DNA of 64,000 bases, taken from NCBI RefSeq assembly GCF_014656075.1, contig NZ_BNBS01000006.1:62001-126000 (forward strand), read 5' to 3'. Below, in pieces: positions 63,137 to 64,000 of the stretch. The stretch's first letter is position 1, and every line of letters begins with the position of its first letter. The notes beneath the pieces were generated by a model. The model did not search any database and was not told the origin of the DNA. It worked only from the letters and a program-made list of their open reading frames with translations. The translations under genes and the position numbers were made by a program. Source of the DNA: Streptomyces hydrogenans (lineage in GTDB: Bacteria; Actinomycetota; Actinomycetes; Streptomycetales; Streptomycetaceae).

Positions 63137-64000
63137 GCGGTCCGCTCCTTCCGGGCGCCGGTCAGGCGGGTCACGGCGAAGGAGAGCAGCGCGGCCGTCA
63201 GGGCCAGCAGGATCGAGGCGGCCGCGGCCAGTCCATAGTCGTTGCGGTCGAAGGCGGCGGAGTAGGCGTACATGTTCGGCGTCCAGGTGGAGGTGACGGC
63301 GGAGCCCGTGCCCCTGCTGAGGATCAGCGGTTCGGTGAAGAGCTGGAGGGAGCCGATGACGGTGAAGAGGCCGACCATCGCCAGGGAGCCGCGGAGCAGC
63401 GGGATCTTGACGGCGAAGGCGACGCGCCAGGCACCGGCGCCGTCGACGGTGGCGGCTTCGAGGACGGAGCGGTCGATGGCCTGGAGGGCGGCGTAGAAGA
63501 TGATCAGGTTGTAGCCGAGCCACTCCCACAGGGCGATGTTCACGACGGACGGCAGGGCGCCCTCGGGGGAGAAGAAGTCGAAGCCGATCCCGCCGGCCTC
63601 CATCGCCCGGACGACCGGGCTGAGCTGGGGCGTGTAGAGGTAGACCCAGATCAGGGCCGCGATGATGCCGGGCACGGCGTGCGGCAGGAAGAGCGCGAGC
63701 TGGAAGAAGCGGCGGGCGCGGGCGAGGGCGGTGTCGAGGAGGAGGGCGAGGCCGAGGGCGCCGCCCATCATCAGCGGCACGTAGAGCAGGCAGTAGCCGA
63801 GCAGGACGCCGAAGCCCTCGCGGAAGGCCCGGTCACCCAGTGCCGTGGCGTAGTTGCCGAGGCCGGTGAAGACGGTCTCGGAGCCGCCGAAGCCCAGTCC
63901 GGACTGCTTCTCGGTGAAGAGGCTGAGCCAGACCGCGTATCCGATCGGCACCGCCAGCACCGCGGTGAAGAGCAGGAAGAACGGGGTCAGCAGGAGTGCC
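63133..64000 (-). CDS. Carbohydrate ABC transporter permease (MalF type), partial
   Basis: The reading frame runs off the window edge: codons upstream of 63960 (ALLLTPFFLLFTA) continue the first transmembrane segment, so the true start lies beyond 64000. The visible ~288 residues include hydrophobic segments and the EAA loop SVLEAATVDGAGAWRVAFAV. It is first of the visible genes of the sugar uptake operon and is translationally coupled to the MalG-type permease. Confidence 0.9.
   Translation of the reverse strand, partial: ALLLTPFFLLFTAVLAVPIGYAVWLSLFTEKQSGLGFGGSETVFTGLGNYATALGDRAFREGFGVLLGYCLLYVPLMMGGALGLALLLDTALARARRFFQLALFLPHAVPGIIAALIWVYLYTPQLSPVVRAMEAGGIGFDFFSPEGALPSVVNIALWEWLGYNLIIFYAALQAIDRSVLEAATVDGAGAWRVAFAVKIPLLRGSLAMVGLFTVIGSLQLFTEPLILSRGTGSAVTSTWTPNMYAYSAAFDRNDYGLAAAASILLALTAALLSFAVTRLTGARKERTA

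Overview
The window is a chromosomal segment of a high-GC actinomycete, almost certainly a Streptomyces. The evidence is very high GC with strong third-position bias, frequent GTG starts, the gene order of the S10/spc/alpha ribosomal clusters, a His-rich GroEL1 tail, a LAXTG sortase signal, DmdR/IdeR-type iron boxes and CIRCE elements. The genus is inferred from recognisable families, not from a database search.

Layout. 1-15.6 kb: end of the S10 cluster (rplC tail to rpsQ), the spc cluster (rplN to rplO), secY-adk-map-infA-rpmJ, and the alpha cluster (rpsM, rpsK, rpoA, rplQ). 15.6-20.7 kb: truA, a membrane-anchored protein, an ABC-F ATPase, and a divergent quinone oxidoreductase/HxlR regulator pair. 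20.7-25.5 kb: rplM-rpsI, glmM, a DUF389 membrane protein and coaA. 25.6-38.7 kb: accessory insert made of a SUKH-type immunity gene, a giant secreted RHS/YD-repeat toxin ending in a Hint domain and a nuclease-like tip, and a divergent 1662-residue FG-GAP/LGFP surface protein. 38.7-41 kb: glmS-acpS. 41-43.2 kb: an iron-box-controlled pair, an HtaA-like secreted protein and a LAXTG beta-propeller. 43.4-52.4 kb: nnrE, an L,D-transpeptidase, alr, an alpha/beta hydrolase, and the t6A genes tsaE, tsaB, rimI and tsaD. This stretch also holds a 56-residue ORF behind a second iron box and a catalytically degenerate L,D-transpeptidase-like protein. 52.4-58 kb: two NodB lipoproteins, a DGPF/YCII protein with an ECF42-type sigma factor, a membrane protein, a THUMP-like methyltransferase and a small lipoprotein. 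58-60.5 kb: groES-groEL1 with two CIRCE operators. 60.5-64 kb: an NTF2-like protein, a 2-hydroxyacid dehydrogenase and two sugar ABC permeases, the last cut by the window edge.

How it works together. Most of the window is core: translation, transcription, protein secretion, cell-wall precursors (glmM, glmS, alr, L,D-transpeptidase), CoA supply (coaA, acpS), metabolite repair and tRNA t6A. Into this core are set three accessory-looking blocks: the RHS toxin/immunity locus with its giant divergent partner, the iron-regulated surface pair, and the ECF42/DGPF module. At least ten genes have a -10-like hexamer only 6-7 nt before the start codon, which implies leaderless mRNAs.

The least explained elements are the 56-residue ORF with its iron box, the adjacent ~20-bp degenerate repeat array, the dead L,D-transpeptidase homologue, the shared motif in the RHS/FG-GAP divergent region, and a 66-bp duplication of the 3' end of map.
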